A stretch of DNA of 64,000 nucleotides from Methylomonas rhizoryzae (GTDB lineage Bacteria > Pseudomonadota > Gammaproteobacteria > Methylococcales > Methylomonadaceae), in assembly GCF_008632455.1 (NCBI RefSeq), contig NZ_CP043929.1, forward strand, positions 434,001 through 498,000, in the 5' to 3' direction. Of this stretch, positions 41,970 through 51,195 are shown one piece after another. A program made the translations under genes and the position numbers. The number at the start of each line of letters is the position of its first letter. Within the stretch, counting starts at the first letter, position 1. The notes below the pieces were generated by a model. That model was given only the letters and a program-made list of their open reading frames with translations. It searched no databases and was not told where the DNA came from.

Positions 41970-42950
41970 TTAGACCGCCATGGTGGCGGTTAGCGGTGAA
42001 TGGTGGGTATAGCCTTGTAAAACGAAATCGTTCGGTTCTATGCGCTCCAGCCACTCGGGTTCGTAGCGTCGTGTTTCGCGGTAAGCCGGTATCCTGGCGG
42101 TAAGCGCAAGCTGGGGTAGCGGTAAAGGCGCTCTGGACAGCTGAGTTTGCAGCATGTCCAGATGGTTTTCGTAAATGTGGGCGTCGCCGATGAAATAGTT
42201 AAACCAGCGCGGCGTATAGCCGGTCAAGTGGCCGACCAAATGCAATAGGGCTGCGCCTTCGGCTAAGTTAAAGGGGGCGCCGAGACCGATGTCGTTGGAG
42301 CGAACGTAAAGGCACAGCGAAATCTCCTGCTTCACCGTGTTGACCAAAAATTGATACAGCAAATGGCACGGCGGCAGTGCCATTTCGTCCAGCTGGGCCC
42401 AGTTCCAGCCATGAAACAGGATGCGCCGATTTCCCGGGTCGCTCATGATGGTGTCCAAGCAAACGCGTAATTGGTCGATCGCCTTATAAAGTAATAGACC
42501 GGGTTCGCCGTTATCTTCCACTTCGCCCAGAATGCGATAGCCGAGAGTTTGCGCGTATTCGACCTGCTTGTCGCTTTGCGGGCTAGCGGATTTGATAAGC
42601 TTATAAGCGGGCCATTGCCGCCACTGCACGCCGTAAATCGGCCCCAAGTCGTCCGGTTGCAACCGATAGGGGTTGGCCAACCATTGGCTGTTCTCGTTAG
42701 CGTTTTGGTCCCATACTTTGCTGCCCAAGGCCCGAAAATCGGCGGCATTGCGGGATGCACGCAAAAATCCGACCATCTCTGCCATTGCCGATTTGAACGC
42801 CAATTTTTTAGTGGTGATCGCCGGAAAACCTTGTTGCAAATCGAAGCGCAACATGGCGCCCGGCAGGCTGCAAGTGCGTATGCCGGTGCGATTTTGCTGC
42901 CAAGTGCCGTGATCGAGAATTTGTTGAACCAAGTCAAGGTATTGGCGCAT
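41970..42950 (-). CDS. thyA: Thymidylate synthase
   Basis: A 326-residue ThyA that converts dUMP to dTMP with methylene-tetrahydrofolate. The catalytic cysteine is in LPPCHLLYQFLV; the arginine-bearing GNRRILFHGWN and the SNDIGLGAPFNLAEGA and IGDAHIYENHL motifs are intact. It is longer than the 264-residue E. coli enzyme because of an insert around residues 90-150, as in other long ThyA forms. It is a stand-alone gene; no folate gene lies beside it. Confidence 0.96.
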   Translation of the reverse strand: MRQYLDLVQQILDHGTWQQNRTGIRTCSLPGAMLRFDLQQGFPAITTKKLAFKSAMAEMVGFLRASRNAADFRALGSKVWDQNANENSQWLANPYRLQPDDLGPIYGVQWRQWPAYKLIKSASPQSDKQVEYAQTLGYRILGEVEDNGEPGLLLYKAIDQLRVCLDTIMSDPGNRRILFHGWNWAQLDEMALPPCHLLYQFLVNTVKQEISLCLYVRSNDIGLGAPFNLAEGAALLHLVGHLTGYTPRWFNYFIGDAHIYENHLDMLQTQLSRAPLPLPQLALTARIPAYRETRRYEPEWLERIEPNDFVLQGYTHHSPLTATMAV

Positions 42951-43016
42951 GTTGGCAGGGGGCGAGGAAAGATGCGAAATGATTGGGAAAAGTGGCTAAA
43001 CAACCGGTCGGGCGTA

Positions 43017-43571
43017 TTACCACATTAAATCGTCGGGGACTTGGTAGGCCGCGTAGGGGTCTTCTTCCGAATGGTCATGTTGAGAAGCATCGTTTAGTAC
43101 CAGTACACAGGCGGCGTCGCGCGACTGAATTTTGCGGGCGATTTCGGCCGGAACGATCTCGTAGCGCTGGTCCACGTTGACAATTCCCGCTCTGCCGTTG
43201 GCCAGAGCACTTCTAAGTTTTTCGTCGACTAATACCGTTTTGACTTTGTTTTGATGGTTGAATTGATAGCTCAGGCCGTCGGCCGTTTGCGAAATACGAT
43301 TCAGATCGACGATTTGCTTGATTTGCGCAGCCAAGGCTTTTTGCTCTTCCGCCAGTTTACGTTGTAAGTTCAGTTCCCGGTCGCGTTCGGCTTGCTGTTG
43401 GCGAGTCTGCTCCGCGCTTAATTTAACCTCGTCGACCCACTCGACACCGGTGTTGCGTTGCAGTTTCTGTTGCTTGCGTTTTTCGGCTTTGACTTGTTTG
43501 GCTTGATTGCTGTTGGCCAAGCCGGCTTTCAGTAATTGCTCTTGTAAAGAATGGAGTTGCGTTTTTTTCAT
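43017..43571 (-). CDS. DUF2058 (YaiL-like) protein
   Basis: A 184-residue soluble protein beginning MKKTQLHSLQEQLLKAGLA, with a long basic, glutamine-rich helical N-half (about 20-100) and a C-terminal domain with LRSALANGRAGIVNVDQRYEI-like content. This matches the DUF2058/YaiL group, a nucleoprotein-like family of unknown role. It lies 66 bases from thyA in the same direction. Confidence 0.85.
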   Translation of the reverse strand: MKKTQLHSLQEQLLKAGLANSNQAKQVKAEKRKQQKLQRNTGVEWVDEVKLSAEQTRQQQAERDRELNLQRKLAEEQKALAAQIKQIVDLNRISQTADGLSYQFNHQNKVKTVLVDEKLRSALANGRAGIVNVDQRYEIVPAEIARKIQSRDAACVLVLNDASQHDHSEEDPYAAYQVPDDLMW

Positions 43572-43646
43572 GATACTAGCCTGCCGGTGCGAAGCAAGGA
43601 GGGTAAGGATTCCTGTAGTCTGATCAGTCCGGGGTAGGGGTGGCTG

Positions 43647-44861
43647 TCAACGACCTAAAATTTTACCACTGGCGTATTGTTGCCACCACGATAAGGGGCG
43701 AATTACCGGCTGCGGGCAACTGTCGTAACCTTGATATTCGATGTCGCGAAACACCTCGTGGCGCAGCCATTGATACGCTTGCGGCGCACTGATTTTTAGT
43801 CTTTCCGGAATCAGGATGTATTGGGCGACTAATTCCGCCAGCTTTTCCTGAACGCTTCCGTCATAGCGGCCGGCGTTGACTTCGTGCAGGTACTCGAACG
43901 CTTCGAACCACTTGGAGGGCCACAGGGCCAATTGAGCTGCGGAAACGATTTGCATGATTTGTTGGTCGTTGGACATCTTGTGGTACTTGTAGAAAAAGTA
44001 CAAGTCGTCCGTGCCGTTCCAGAAATGAAAATTGTCTATGGTATGGGCGATTTCGTGTACCGCGATAGGCAGGCGAAAGTCGACCAGATATTCGGCGTTT
44101 ATGTCGCGGTATACCGTACCTTCTTTACCTTTGTCGAAGGCGGAGACCGTGAAAACGATCAGGTTTTGCCCACTGAATACTTGGGCTACGGTCTGTGAAC
44201 GAAAGCCTATGCCGGGTACCAGAGTTAAGGGGTGAGTGTAATCCTGCCAGATGCTGGTGTCGTAATCGTCCTGATAGGCTTCCCGAATCAAGTTTTGTAC
44301 TGCGCGTGGTTTATCGGCGATTTCCTGCGCCAGTTTGTCGATGGGTTTGGCTTTGCTGATGCTTTGCCGTAAAAATCCCGGAATTTTGCGGACGGCTTTT
44401 TCGAATGCGCGAATATGATCCTCGCTGAAGCGTTTGATTTGATAGCGGTAGTCTTCGCTATGTTTCACGATGGTTTTGGTATCGTAAAACAAGGCTAAGG
44501 CCCGTAATGCCGCATCGGTATCGCCCCAATATTTTTCCAGGACACATAAATCCGGCGATTCGTTGGATTGGCAGTCGGCGCGGTAATCGGCCAAATCCTC
44601 CAGATGCTGAGGATTTTTATGGTCGGTCAGAACCGCTACCGCTTGCGCGCGCAGATGCGGACGGCCGCGTTCGTAAAACTGCAGCGCGGCGCGTAAAACC
44701 GAAGGCGGCAGAAAGGCCTGTTCGCTGGTCGCGCATAACAGCTGGTTGTCTTTAGACAGCGTGAAAAAACGGTTTTGGAACAGGGTTTCGGCTTGGTCTT
44801 GCGCCAAAGCCGCTCCATTCAGCAGCCCAACAGCGGCCGACAGGAGGATGAGATGTTTCAA
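43647..44861 (-). CDS. Secreted HExxH protein, candidate metalloprotease
   Basis: A 404-residue exported protein (signal peptide cut near AALAQ, residue 20). A mostly helical first half with three cysteines is followed by a region with HEIAH at 269-273 in PIAVHEIAHTIDNFHFWNG. A glutamate 70 residues later (Glu343 in EKLAELVAQYI) is well placed as a third zinc ligand, the gluzincin layout. I do not recognise the family. The gene ends four bases... more exactly, it starts three bases after the bamD stop, so the two are very likely cotranscribed, which hints at an envelope role. Protease activity is inference from the motif. Confidence 0.75.
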   Translation of the reverse strand: MKHLILLSAAVGLLNGAALAQDQAETLFQNRFFTLSKDNQLLCATSEQAFLPPSVLRAALQFYERGRPHLRAQAVAVLTDHKNPQHLEDLADYRADCQSNESPDLCVLEKYWGDTDAALRALALFYDTKTIVKHSEDYRYQIKRFSEDHIRAFEKAVRKIPGFLRQSISKAKPIDKLAQEIADKPRAVQNLIREAYQDDYDTSIWQDYTHPLTLVPGIGFRSQTVAQVFSGQNLIVFTVSAFDKGKEGTVYRDINAEYLVDFRLPIAVHEIAHTIDNFHFWNGTDDLYFFYKYHKMSNDQQIMQIVSAAQLALWPSKWFEAFEYLHEVNAGRYDGSVQEKLAELVAQYILIPERLKISAPQAYQWLRHEVFRDIEYQGYDSCPQPVIRPLSWWQQYASGKILGR

Positions 44862-44864
44862 GCG

Positions 44865-45704
44865 TTATTTATCCATGCCCATGGCATCCCAGGCTTCTTC
44901 CATCATGGTTCTTTCCTTGTAATCGACTGTGGGTGCGCCGTTGGGATAATTCAGTTTATAAATGCGCTCGGCGTCGGCGGCCAGATCGTTGAGGCCTAAG
45001 CTTCGGTAGCCTTCCTGCATGATTTCCAAGGCATGCGGAACCGCCGGGGTGCGTTGATATTCCTTGATGATGTGATTCGCCCGGTCCACTGCGGCGACGT
45101 AAGCCTTGCGGCGCATGTAAAAATCCGCCACGTGCAGCTCGTACATCGCCATGTTGTTGCGTAAGGCGACCATCCTTAGGCGGGCGTCCGGCACGTATTT
45201 GCTGTTAGGAAAGCGTTGTATCAGTTCCTGGAAATTGTCGAAAGCGTCTTTGGCATTGCCCGGGTCGCGCTGAGTGGAATCGGTCGGCATAAATCGGTCG
45301 ATAAAGCCGATGTCGCGGTTGTAATTGATCAAGCCTTTCAGATAATAAGCGTAATCGACGTGAGGATTGCGCGGATGGATTTTGATGAAGCGGTCCGCGG
45401 CCGCCAATGCGGCTTCCGGCTCGTCGTTTTTATAATAAGCGTAGGCGATGTTCAATTGCGCCTGAGCGGCGTAATCGCCGAACGGATAACGGGCCTCTAA
45501 GGCTTCGTACAGTTTGATGGCTTTCTGGAAGTTTTTCTCTTCCAACGCCGCTTTGGCTTGTTGGTGAAATTTCGCGTCGTCCCAGCCCACGTACTCGTCT
45601 TGTTGTTCCGAACCGTCCCGTTTGCCGCCGCCAAAGAGTTCGCATCCGGACAGAAAACAGCTCAAACTGACGAGAATGACGGTTTGTACTAAAAGTAATC
45701 GCAT
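44865..45704 (-). CDS. bamD: Outer-membrane assembly lipoprotein BamD
   Basis: A 279-residue lipoprotein with lipobox in CFLSGCEL. BamD is the essential lipoprotein partner of BamA in outer-membrane protein insertion. Five TPR-like helical pairs are visible, with KAIKLYEALEARYPFGDYA, AQLNIAYAYYKNDEPEAAL, FIKIHPRNPHVDYAYYLKG, FQELIQRFPNSKYVPDARL and ADFYMRRKAYVAAVDRANH. It diverges from rluD, the conserved gamma arrangement. An HExxH protein gene follows directly. Confidence 0.95.
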   Translation of the reverse strand: MRLLLVQTVILVSLSCFLSGCELFGGGKRDGSEQQDEYVGWDDAKFHQQAKAALEEKNFQKAIKLYEALEARYPFGDYAAQAQLNIAYAYYKNDEPEAALAAADRFIKIHPRNPHVDYAYYLKGLINYNRDIGFIDRFMPTDSTQRDPGNAKDAFDNFQELIQRFPNSKYVPDARLRMVALRNNMAMYELHVADFYMRRKAYVAAVDRANHIIKEYQRTPAVPHALEIMQEGYRSLGLNDLAADAERIYKLNYPNGAPTVDYKERTMMEEAWDAMGMDK

Positions 45705-45791
45705 AGAAAATACAACACGTTGTAATATTGCAAGATTTTGCAGCAGGTTCGGACAGAATCAAAGGCTGCGAGTATAACGTAAAAAACCATT

Positions 45792-46742
45792 ATGACGACA
45801 TTAATAGCAACAGTTCCCGAAGAGTTGGCAGGCATGCGCTTGGACCAAGGTTTGGCGGAAATCTTTCCCGATTATTCGCGCAGCAAGTTGCAAACCTGGA
45901 TCAAGGCCGGCCGGGTATTGGTGGACGGCGAGCAAATGCAAGCGCGCCACAAATTGGACGGCGGTGAGGAAATCGAACTGGATGCCGAAGCCGAACAGGT
46001 TGTGGAATACGACGCGGAAGACATTCCGCTGGACATCGTTTACGAAGACGATGCGTTGTTGATCGTCAACAAGCCGGCCGGATTGGTCGTACATCCCGCG
46101 GTCGGCAATTGGCACGGCACTTTGGTGAATGCATTGCTCCATCACCAGCCGGCGTTGGATACCTTGCCGCGAGCCGGAATTGTGCATCGGATCGATAAAG
46201 AGACCAGCGGCTTGTTGATGGTCGCCAAAACCTTGGCTGCGCATACCAGCCTGGTCGAACAATTGCAGGAGCGGGCGATTGAGCGCGAATATTTGGCATT
46301 GGTGAAAGGCTGGATGACCGCGGGCGGTACCGTGGACGAACCGATAGGCCGGCATCCGACGGATCGTAAGCGCAACACGGTGCGACGGGACGGCAAAGAA
46401 GCGATTACCCATTACCGATTGGAGCAGCGTTTCAAACGTCATACGTTGATTCGGGTGAAATTGGAAACCGGGCGTACCCACCAAATTCGGGTGCATATGG
46501 CGCACATCAATTACCCTTTGGTTGGCGATCCGGTATACGGTGGCCGATTTCAAATGCCGGCCGATTGCAGCCCGGCCTTGGCGGAAGCGCTGCGCAATTT
46601 CAAGCGGCAAGCGCTGCATGCGGCCAAGTTAGGCTTGGAGCATCCGGAAACCGGCGAATATATGGAATGGGAACAAGCCATGCCGGACGACATGCGGTAT
46701 TTGCTTGAGGTATTGACCGAAAATGAATTGGATCCGACCTGA
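45792..46742 (+). CDS. rluD: 23S rRNA pseudouridine synthase RluD
   Basis: A 316-residue RluA-family enzyme. An N-terminal S4 domain (RLDQGLAEIFPDYSRSKLQTW) precedes the catalytic domain with the active aspartate in GIVHRIDKETSGLLMVAK and the VKLETGRTHQIRVHMAHI motif. RluD modifies helix 69 of 23S rRNA. Assignment to RluD rests on the S4 domain and on the order bamD / rluD-pgeF. The pgeF start lies 20 bases inside its end. Confidence 0.94.
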   Translation: MTTLIATVPEELAGMRLDQGLAEIFPDYSRSKLQTWIKAGRVLVDGEQMQARHKLDGGEEIELDAEAEQVVEYDAEDIPLDIVYEDDALLIVNKPAGLVVHPAVGNWHGTLVNALLHHQPALDTLPRAGIVHRIDKETSGLLMVAKTLAAHTSLVEQLQERAIEREYLALVKGWMTAGGTVDEPIGRHPTDRKRNTVRRDGKEAITHYRLEQRFKRHTLIRVKLETGRTHQIRVHMAHINYPLVGDPVYGGRFQMPADCSPALAEALRNFKRQALHAAKLGLEHPETGEYMEWEQAMPDDMRYLLEVLTENELDPT

Positions 46743-47448
46743 CTGGCCGCTACCGTCGACGGTGCAGGCCGCCACGACTTTGCGGGACGGCGGCGTAAGT
46801 CTGGGGTGCTACGCTAGTCTGAATCCGGCCGATCATGTCGGCGATAATCCCGAACATGTCGCTCGCAATCGTGAATTGATCCGAGAGGGGCTTGGTTTGC
46901 CCGGTGAACCGGTTTGGTTACAGCAAGTGCACGGCGTTCGGGTTGTGAAAGCGGATCAAACCATTGGATTGGAATGTGCCGACGCCAGCTATACCGACCG
47001 GGCCGGGGTGGTTTGCGCGGTTTTGACCGCCGATTGTCTGCCAGTGTTGTTTTGCGGCGACCGGGGCGAGGTGATTGCCGCCGCTCATGCCGGTTGGCGG
47101 GGCTTGCAAGCAGGCGTGATCGGGCAAACCTTGCTGGCCATGCAGTGCCGGGACGTCTCGGTGTGGCTGGGTCCGGCGATAGGGCCAGCGCATTTCGAAG
47201 TCGGCGACGAGGTTAGAACGGCGTTTGTCGACAGCGATCCCGTGCATTCGGCGGCGTTTCGCGCGGTAGCACCGGGTAAATGGTTGGCAGACCTCTACGG
47301 TTTGGCGAGACAGCAGTTGCGGGCGCTCGGTGTCGATGCGGTATACGGCGGAGGGGATTGCACGGTGGCGGACGGCAGTCGATTTTTCTCCTACCGCCGG
47401 GACGGTACGCGTACCGGGCGTATGGCTAGTCTGATTTGGAGAAATTGA
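46723..47448 (+). CDS. pgeF: Peptidoglycan editing factor PgeF (YfiH, laccase-domain)
   Basis: A 241-residue protein of the YfiH/laccase-domain family, reported to remove wrong amino acids from peptidoglycan precursors. Metal-binding signatures: LQQVHGVRVV, LTADCLPVLFC and IAAAHAGWRGLQAGV, with FSYRRDGTRTGRMAS at the end. Overlaps the end of rluD; the ZIP gene begins in its stop codon. Confidence 0.93.
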   Translation: MNWIRPDWPLPSTVQAATTLRDGGVSLGCYASLNPADHVGDNPEHVARNRELIREGLGLPGEPVWLQQVHGVRVVKADQTIGLECADASYTDRAGVVCAVLTADCLPVLFCGDRGEVIAAAHAGWRGLQAGVIGQTLLAMQCRDVSVWLGPAIGPAHFEVGDEVRTAFVDSDPVHSAAFRAVAPGKWLADLYGLARQQLRALGVDAVYGGGDCTVADGSRFFSYRRDGTRTGRMASLIWRN

Positions 47449-48308
47449 TTTTGGATGTTTTGTTACTGATCGTTATTTTTACCGCGATTGGCGGATTGCT
47501 CAGCGTATTGGCAGCCGGGGTGTTTTTGCTGTTGCCGGAACATTACCGGGAAAGTGCGTTGCCGCACGGGATCAGTTTCGCGATCGGCGCGTTACTCGCC
47601 GGCGCCTTTTGCGGGTTAATCCCGCATGCATTCGAGGATGTGGCGGCCAGCGATATTCCGGTTTTGTCGGCCACTTTGATGGCCGGCATTTTGGTTTTCT
47701 TTGTTTTAGAAAAGTTGCTGGTTTGGCGGCACTGCCATGCGCACGCCTGTGAAATGCACGGAGAGGATGCGCATCATAGCCACAATAGCGCTGAGAACAG
47801 CCATCAGCACGGGCGGCGGGCTGCCGGTACCTTCATTATTTTAGGCGACGGCATTCATAACTTCGTGGACGGTATTTTGGTCGGTGCCGCGTTCCTGACC
47901 GACGTGCATTTGGGAATGGTGACCAGTTTGGCGGTGGCTGCCCATGAGATTCCGCAAGAAGTCGGCGATTTCGCCATATTGCTGCATAGCGGTTACGAAA
48001 GGCGCAAGGCCTTGTTATATAACGTGCTGGCTAGTTTGACCACGGTTGCGGGCGGGGTTCTGGCGTATTTCGGTTTAGGTGACATGCAAGCGTCATTGCC
48101 GTACTTTCTGGTTTTGGCGGCATCCAGTTTTATTTATATCGCCGTCGCCGACTTGATTCCGTCATTGCATGTTAAAACCGATATCAAAACCTCTTTGCAG
48201 CAAATAGGGTTTATTTTGGCCGGCGTCGCTCTCATCGTCAGTATGCAACATTTGGCGCACCGTTACGAAGCGGCCGATCACCGGGCGATTGGCGCGATCG
48301 AGAAGTAG
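47445..48308 (+). CDS. ZIP-family metal transporter
   Basis: About 287 residues with eight expected spans. The ZIP core is clear: GDGIHNFVDGILVGAAF and AVAAHEIPQEVGDFAILL hold the metal-binding His/Glu residues of helices IV and V. A histidine-rich loop (CHAHACEMHGEDAHHSH) lies between spans 3 and 4 and probably buffers zinc. I chose TTG 47445, which overlaps the pgeF stop as TTGA with GGAG five bases upstream; TTG 47436 and 47451 are alternatives. Substrate is probably zinc or another divalent ion. Confidence 0.9.
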   Translation: MILDVLLLIVIFTAIGGLLSVLAAGVFLLLPEHYRESALPHGISFAIGALLAGAFCGLIPHAFEDVAASDIPVLSATLMAGILVFFVLEKLLVWRHCHAHACEMHGEDAHHSHNSAENSHQHGRRAAGTFIILGDGIHNFVDGILVGAAFLTDVHLGMVTSLAVAAHEIPQEVGDFAILLHSGYERRKALLYNVLASLTTVAGGVLAYFGLGDMQASLPYFLVLAASSFIYIAVADLIPSLHVKTDIKTSLQQIGFILAGVALIVSMQHLAHRYEAADHRAIGAIEK

Positions 48309-48316
48309 CTTGGCGC

Positions 48317-49273
48317 TTAGTGCCACAGGCCGCCGATCCGCCAGCGGGGGGGCGTTGTGCAATGGCGGCCCAGCAGTTCTAGCGGAATCCCGGTTTCGTG
48401 CGGCCAGAGCTCGGCGTGTTGGGCCCGGGCGTATCGGGTCAGTCGTTCGATGCGCGCTTCAGTGGCCGGGTGGCTTCTAAGCCAAGACGGTTCGGGATTT
48501 CCCCAACCGGGCAATAGCACCGACAGCCACGAGCGTTGGGCGCGCTCTATCTTTGCCAGCGCAGAGGCCAACCCCATGGGGTCGCCGGTGAGGCTGGCCG
48601 ACTTCAGGTCGGCGTCGAACTCCCGGACGCGGGATAAGCCTAGTTGCGTCAATAAAGCCAAATGTGGAGAAAAAACCAACAGTAATATGGCTAGCGGGTT
48701 GATATTCACGCTGTAGCCTTCTGTTAGCAGCAACGGCAGGGACAGCATAATTAGAATCTGGCCTACACCCGAAAACAAATTAGTCAAGCGGCTGATGTAA
48801 TCGGCCAGTCCCATTACTTTCAAGTCTCCGTTGGCGATATGGCTGATTTCGTGGCCCAATACGCCGGCGAGTTCCCTTTGGGTTAGCTGGCTCAATAAGC
48901 CGTCGGTCAGGGCGATGGCGGAATGCTTGCGGTTTCCGACCGCGAATGCATTGATCACTGCGCTAGGTAGGTAGTACAGCACCGGCGTCGTCGGTAGCTC
49001 GGCGCGTTGGGCCAAGCCGTAAACCATTTGCCATAGCAACGGGGCTTGATCCGGATAAATCGGCCGGGCGCGATATAAGCGCAAGGTTAGCCGCCACGCC
49101 GCAACCGGCTCGAACAGCAGGGCGAAACCGGCACCGAATAAAGCGGTCCAGAAGCCGAGTTCGCCTAAGATCAAACTGCCGGTCAGGCCGCTGATGGCCA
49201 ACAGCAAGGCCATCAGCAACACGGTTTGTAGCCGGTTGCTCCAGGCGTGTTGCTGGGCAAATTCGCGGCTCAC
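48317..49273 (-). CDS. HtpX-like M48 membrane zinc protease
   Basis: A 318-residue membrane protease. Two N-terminal spans (VLLMALLLAISGLTGSLIL and FWTALFGAGFALLF) precede the zinc motif in LAGVLGHEISHIANGD. The third ligand glutamate is in SRVREFDADLKSASL, and two further spans lie between. HtpX-type proteases degrade damaged membrane proteins, overlapping with FtsH. It is followed upstream by a DegS/DegQ-like protease gene in the same direction (13-base gap), suggesting an envelope quality-control pair. Confidence 0.9.
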   Translation of the reverse strand: MSREFAQQHAWSNRLQTVLLMALLLAISGLTGSLILGELGFWTALFGAGFALLFEPVAAWRLTLRLYRARPIYPDQAPLLWQMVYGLAQRAELPTTPVLYYLPSAVINAFAVGNRKHSAIALTDGLLSQLTQRELAGVLGHEISHIANGDLKVMGLADYISRLTNLFSGVGQILIMLSLPLLLTEGYSVNINPLAILLLVFSPHLALLTQLGLSRVREFDADLKSASLTGDPMGLASALAKIERAQRSWLSVLLPGWGNPEPSWLRSHPATEARIERLTRYARAQHAELWPHETGIPLELLGRHCTTPPRWRIGGLWH

Positions 49274-49286
49274 GTTACCTCCTGGG

Positions 49287-50420
49287 CTAGTTGCCGGGCT
49301 GCAAGGTGACGGTGAGCTCTGTAGCCGTACCGTCGCGTAACACCGTCACGTGGACTGTGTCGCCGACTTGTCGTTCGTCCAAAATGCTTAATAGCTCATT
49401 GGTGGAATTCACCGGTTTGGCGTCTATGGCGGTAATGATGTCGCCGGGGATAATGCCGGTATCGTTCACGCTAGCGCCGAGCAGGCCGGCTTTCTCCGCC
49501 GCTGATCCGGGTTGTACACGTAATATCACAACCCCGTTTACCCCCAACGCTTGAACCAGACGTTCGTTCAATGGTTGATTAATTTCTATGCCCAGAGTCG
49601 GCCGAATGTATCGGCCATTTTTGATGATTTCGGGTACGACTCTGGCGACGGTATTTACCGGCACAGCAAAGCCAATGCCTGCGGAGGCACCGCTCGGGCT
49701 ATAAATTGCTGTGTTGATGCCGATCAGGCGGCCGGCGGAATCCAATAGCGGCCCGCCGGAGTTGCCCGGATTGATTGCGGCGTCGGTTTGAATCAAGTGT
49801 TCCACCGCAGGCCCTTCGCCGCCGCCCAACGATCTATCCAGGGCCGAAACGATGCCGGTGGTCAGCGTCCAGTCCAAACCGAAGGGGTTGCCGATGGCGA
49901 AGACTTTTTGCCCTACCTTTAAATCATGGCTGCTGCCGATAGGAACCGGCGGCGGGCGCTTGAATCCGACTCCGATTTTAAGGACAGCGATGTCGTGTAC
50001 TTGGCTGGCCCCTACCAGCGCGGCTTTGTAGTCGCGGCCGTCCGCTAATTTGACGGTGGCTTCGTTGGCGCCGGCGATCACGTGAAAATTGGTTACGACG
50101 TGGCCCGCTTCGTCCCAAATAAAACCGGAGCCCGAGCCTTTGGGCACGCTGAAGACGTCGCGGGTCCAAATGTTTTGAACCAGCGATGCGGTGGTAATGA
50201 ATACGACCGTATCGCGCGACTTTTCGAACAATTCGATGGTGCTTTTCTCGTCTGCCGCCAAATCGCCTCTGGCCGTTACCGTGCGGACCGGGTTCGACGT
50301 CGGCGTGAAAGCCGCTTCCAGCGCCGGTAACCATTTCCACAACACGATCAAGCCCGCGAGCACCAGTCCGAGTGTGACGATTCTTTGCGTAGTGGGGTCG
50401 GTGGATTGAGGGATTGGCAT
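49287..50420 (-). CDS. Trypsin-like S1C serine protease with one PDZ domain (DegS/AlgW-like)
   Basis: A 377-residue inner-membrane-anchored periplasmic protease. One N-terminal span (VTLGLVLAGLIVLWKWL) is followed by the protease domain with the triad in VVTNFHVIAG, VHDIAVLKIG and NPGNSGGPLLDS, and by a single PDZ domain (about 280-370, ILRVQPGSAAEKAGLL, ITAIDAKPVNSTNEL). A single PDZ with an N-terminal anchor is the DegS/AlgW layout; those proteases start RseA cleavage in the sigma-E response. That role is inferred from architecture. An M48 protease gene follows. Confidence 0.9.
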   Translation of the reverse strand: MPIPQSTDPTTQRIVTLGLVLAGLIVLWKWLPALEAAFTPTSNPVRTVTARGDLAADEKSTIELFEKSRDTVVFITTASLVQNIWTRDVFSVPKGSGSGFIWDEAGHVVTNFHVIAGANEATVKLADGRDYKAALVGASQVHDIAVLKIGVGFKRPPPVPIGSSHDLKVGQKVFAIGNPFGLDWTLTTGIVSALDRSLGGGEGPAVEHLIQTDAAINPGNSGGPLLDSAGRLIGINTAIYSPSGASAGIGFAVPVNTVARVVPEIIKNGRYIRPTLGIEINQPLNERLVQALGVNGVVILRVQPGSAAEKAGLLGASVNDTGIIPGDIITAIDAKPVNSTNELLSILDERQVGDTVHVTVLRDGTATELTVTLQPGN

Positions 50421-50461
50421 GCTGAATCTCTAGCAGTGAAGACGAGCGGGAGCGGTTAAAG

Positions 50462-50493
50462 GCCGGCGGCTGATTGACCAAACCGCCGCCGGC
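50462..50493 (-). terminator. Hairpin after bacterioferritin
   Basis: GCCGGCGGC (50462-50470) pairs with GCCGCCGGC (50485-50493) around 14 bases, 10 bases past the bfr stop on the minus strand, followed there by CTTTAA. The T run is short, so termination may be partial before the DegS-like gene. Confidence 0.6.
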
Positions 50494-50502
50494 GCGCTGG
50501 GA

Positions 50503-50967
50503 TTACATGGCGGATTGCAGGTAGTTTTGTATGCCGATTTGTTCGATCAGGCCTAATTGGGTCTCTAACCAGTCGACATGTTCCTCCTCGCTTTCCAAAA
50601 TATGCTCGAACAATTCGCGGGTGATGAAATCGTTGATCGATTCGCAATAGGCGATGGCTTCCCTCAGTAGCGGTAGGGCTATATGCTCCAGTTTCAAGTC
50701 GCATTCCAGCATTTCTTTGGGATTTTCGCCGATCAATAATTTACCCAGGCTTTGCAGGTTGGGCAGGCCTTCTAAAAATAAAATACGTTCGATGATTTTA
50801 TCGGCGTGCTTCATCTCGTCGATAGATTCGTGATACACCTTCTCGTTGAGTTTGTGATAGCCCCAGTTTTTGTACATGCGGGCATGTAAAAAATATTGGT
50901 TGATTGCGGTAAGTTCGTTTTCCAATACTTGGTTCAGATATTCGATGACTTTTTTGTCGCCTTGCAT
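50503..50967 (-). CDS. bfr: Bacterioferritin
   Basis: A 154-residue iron-storage protein forming a 24-subunit shell. Ferroxidase ligands are in LENELTAINQYFLHA, YHESIDEMKHADKIIERI and LESEEEHVDWLETQL; the heme methionine is the Met of IDEMKHAD. All expected ligands are present, so this is the heme-binding, ferroxidase-active type. AAGGAGAT stands seven bases before the ATG. No bfd gene lies beside it. Confidence 0.96.
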   Translation of the reverse strand: MQGDKKVIEYLNQVLENELTAINQYFLHARMYKNWGYHKLNEKVYHESIDEMKHADKIIERILFLEGLPNLQSLGKLLIGENPKEMLECDLKLEHIALPLLREAIAYCESINDFITRELFEHILESEEEHVDWLETQLGLIEQIGIQNYLQSAM

Positions 50968-51195
50968 GGGGGGATCTCCTTAAACGGGTTTGACAGGAAT
51001 AGTTTAGTCGGACTGGCAAGTGGTGAACACGTTATCACAGTCGCAAGCAGTTAACTACCGAATGCTCGCGGACCTCAGGGTAGAGAACACGCTGAACGTC
51101 ACGGACTTGCGATACCGGCTTTGCCAGGTTTTTATGGTTGCTCCGCACGTGGAGGCCGTATCCAGTTCGTTAGAAGTGTGTTGTTGGCTTGCCGG

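Noticed and set aside
45801..46619. Long open frame of 272 codons on the minus strand opposite rluD
   Set aside because: It mirrors the rluD coding frame, has no ribosome site, and its protein shows no coherent motifs; the plus strand has full RluD signatures.
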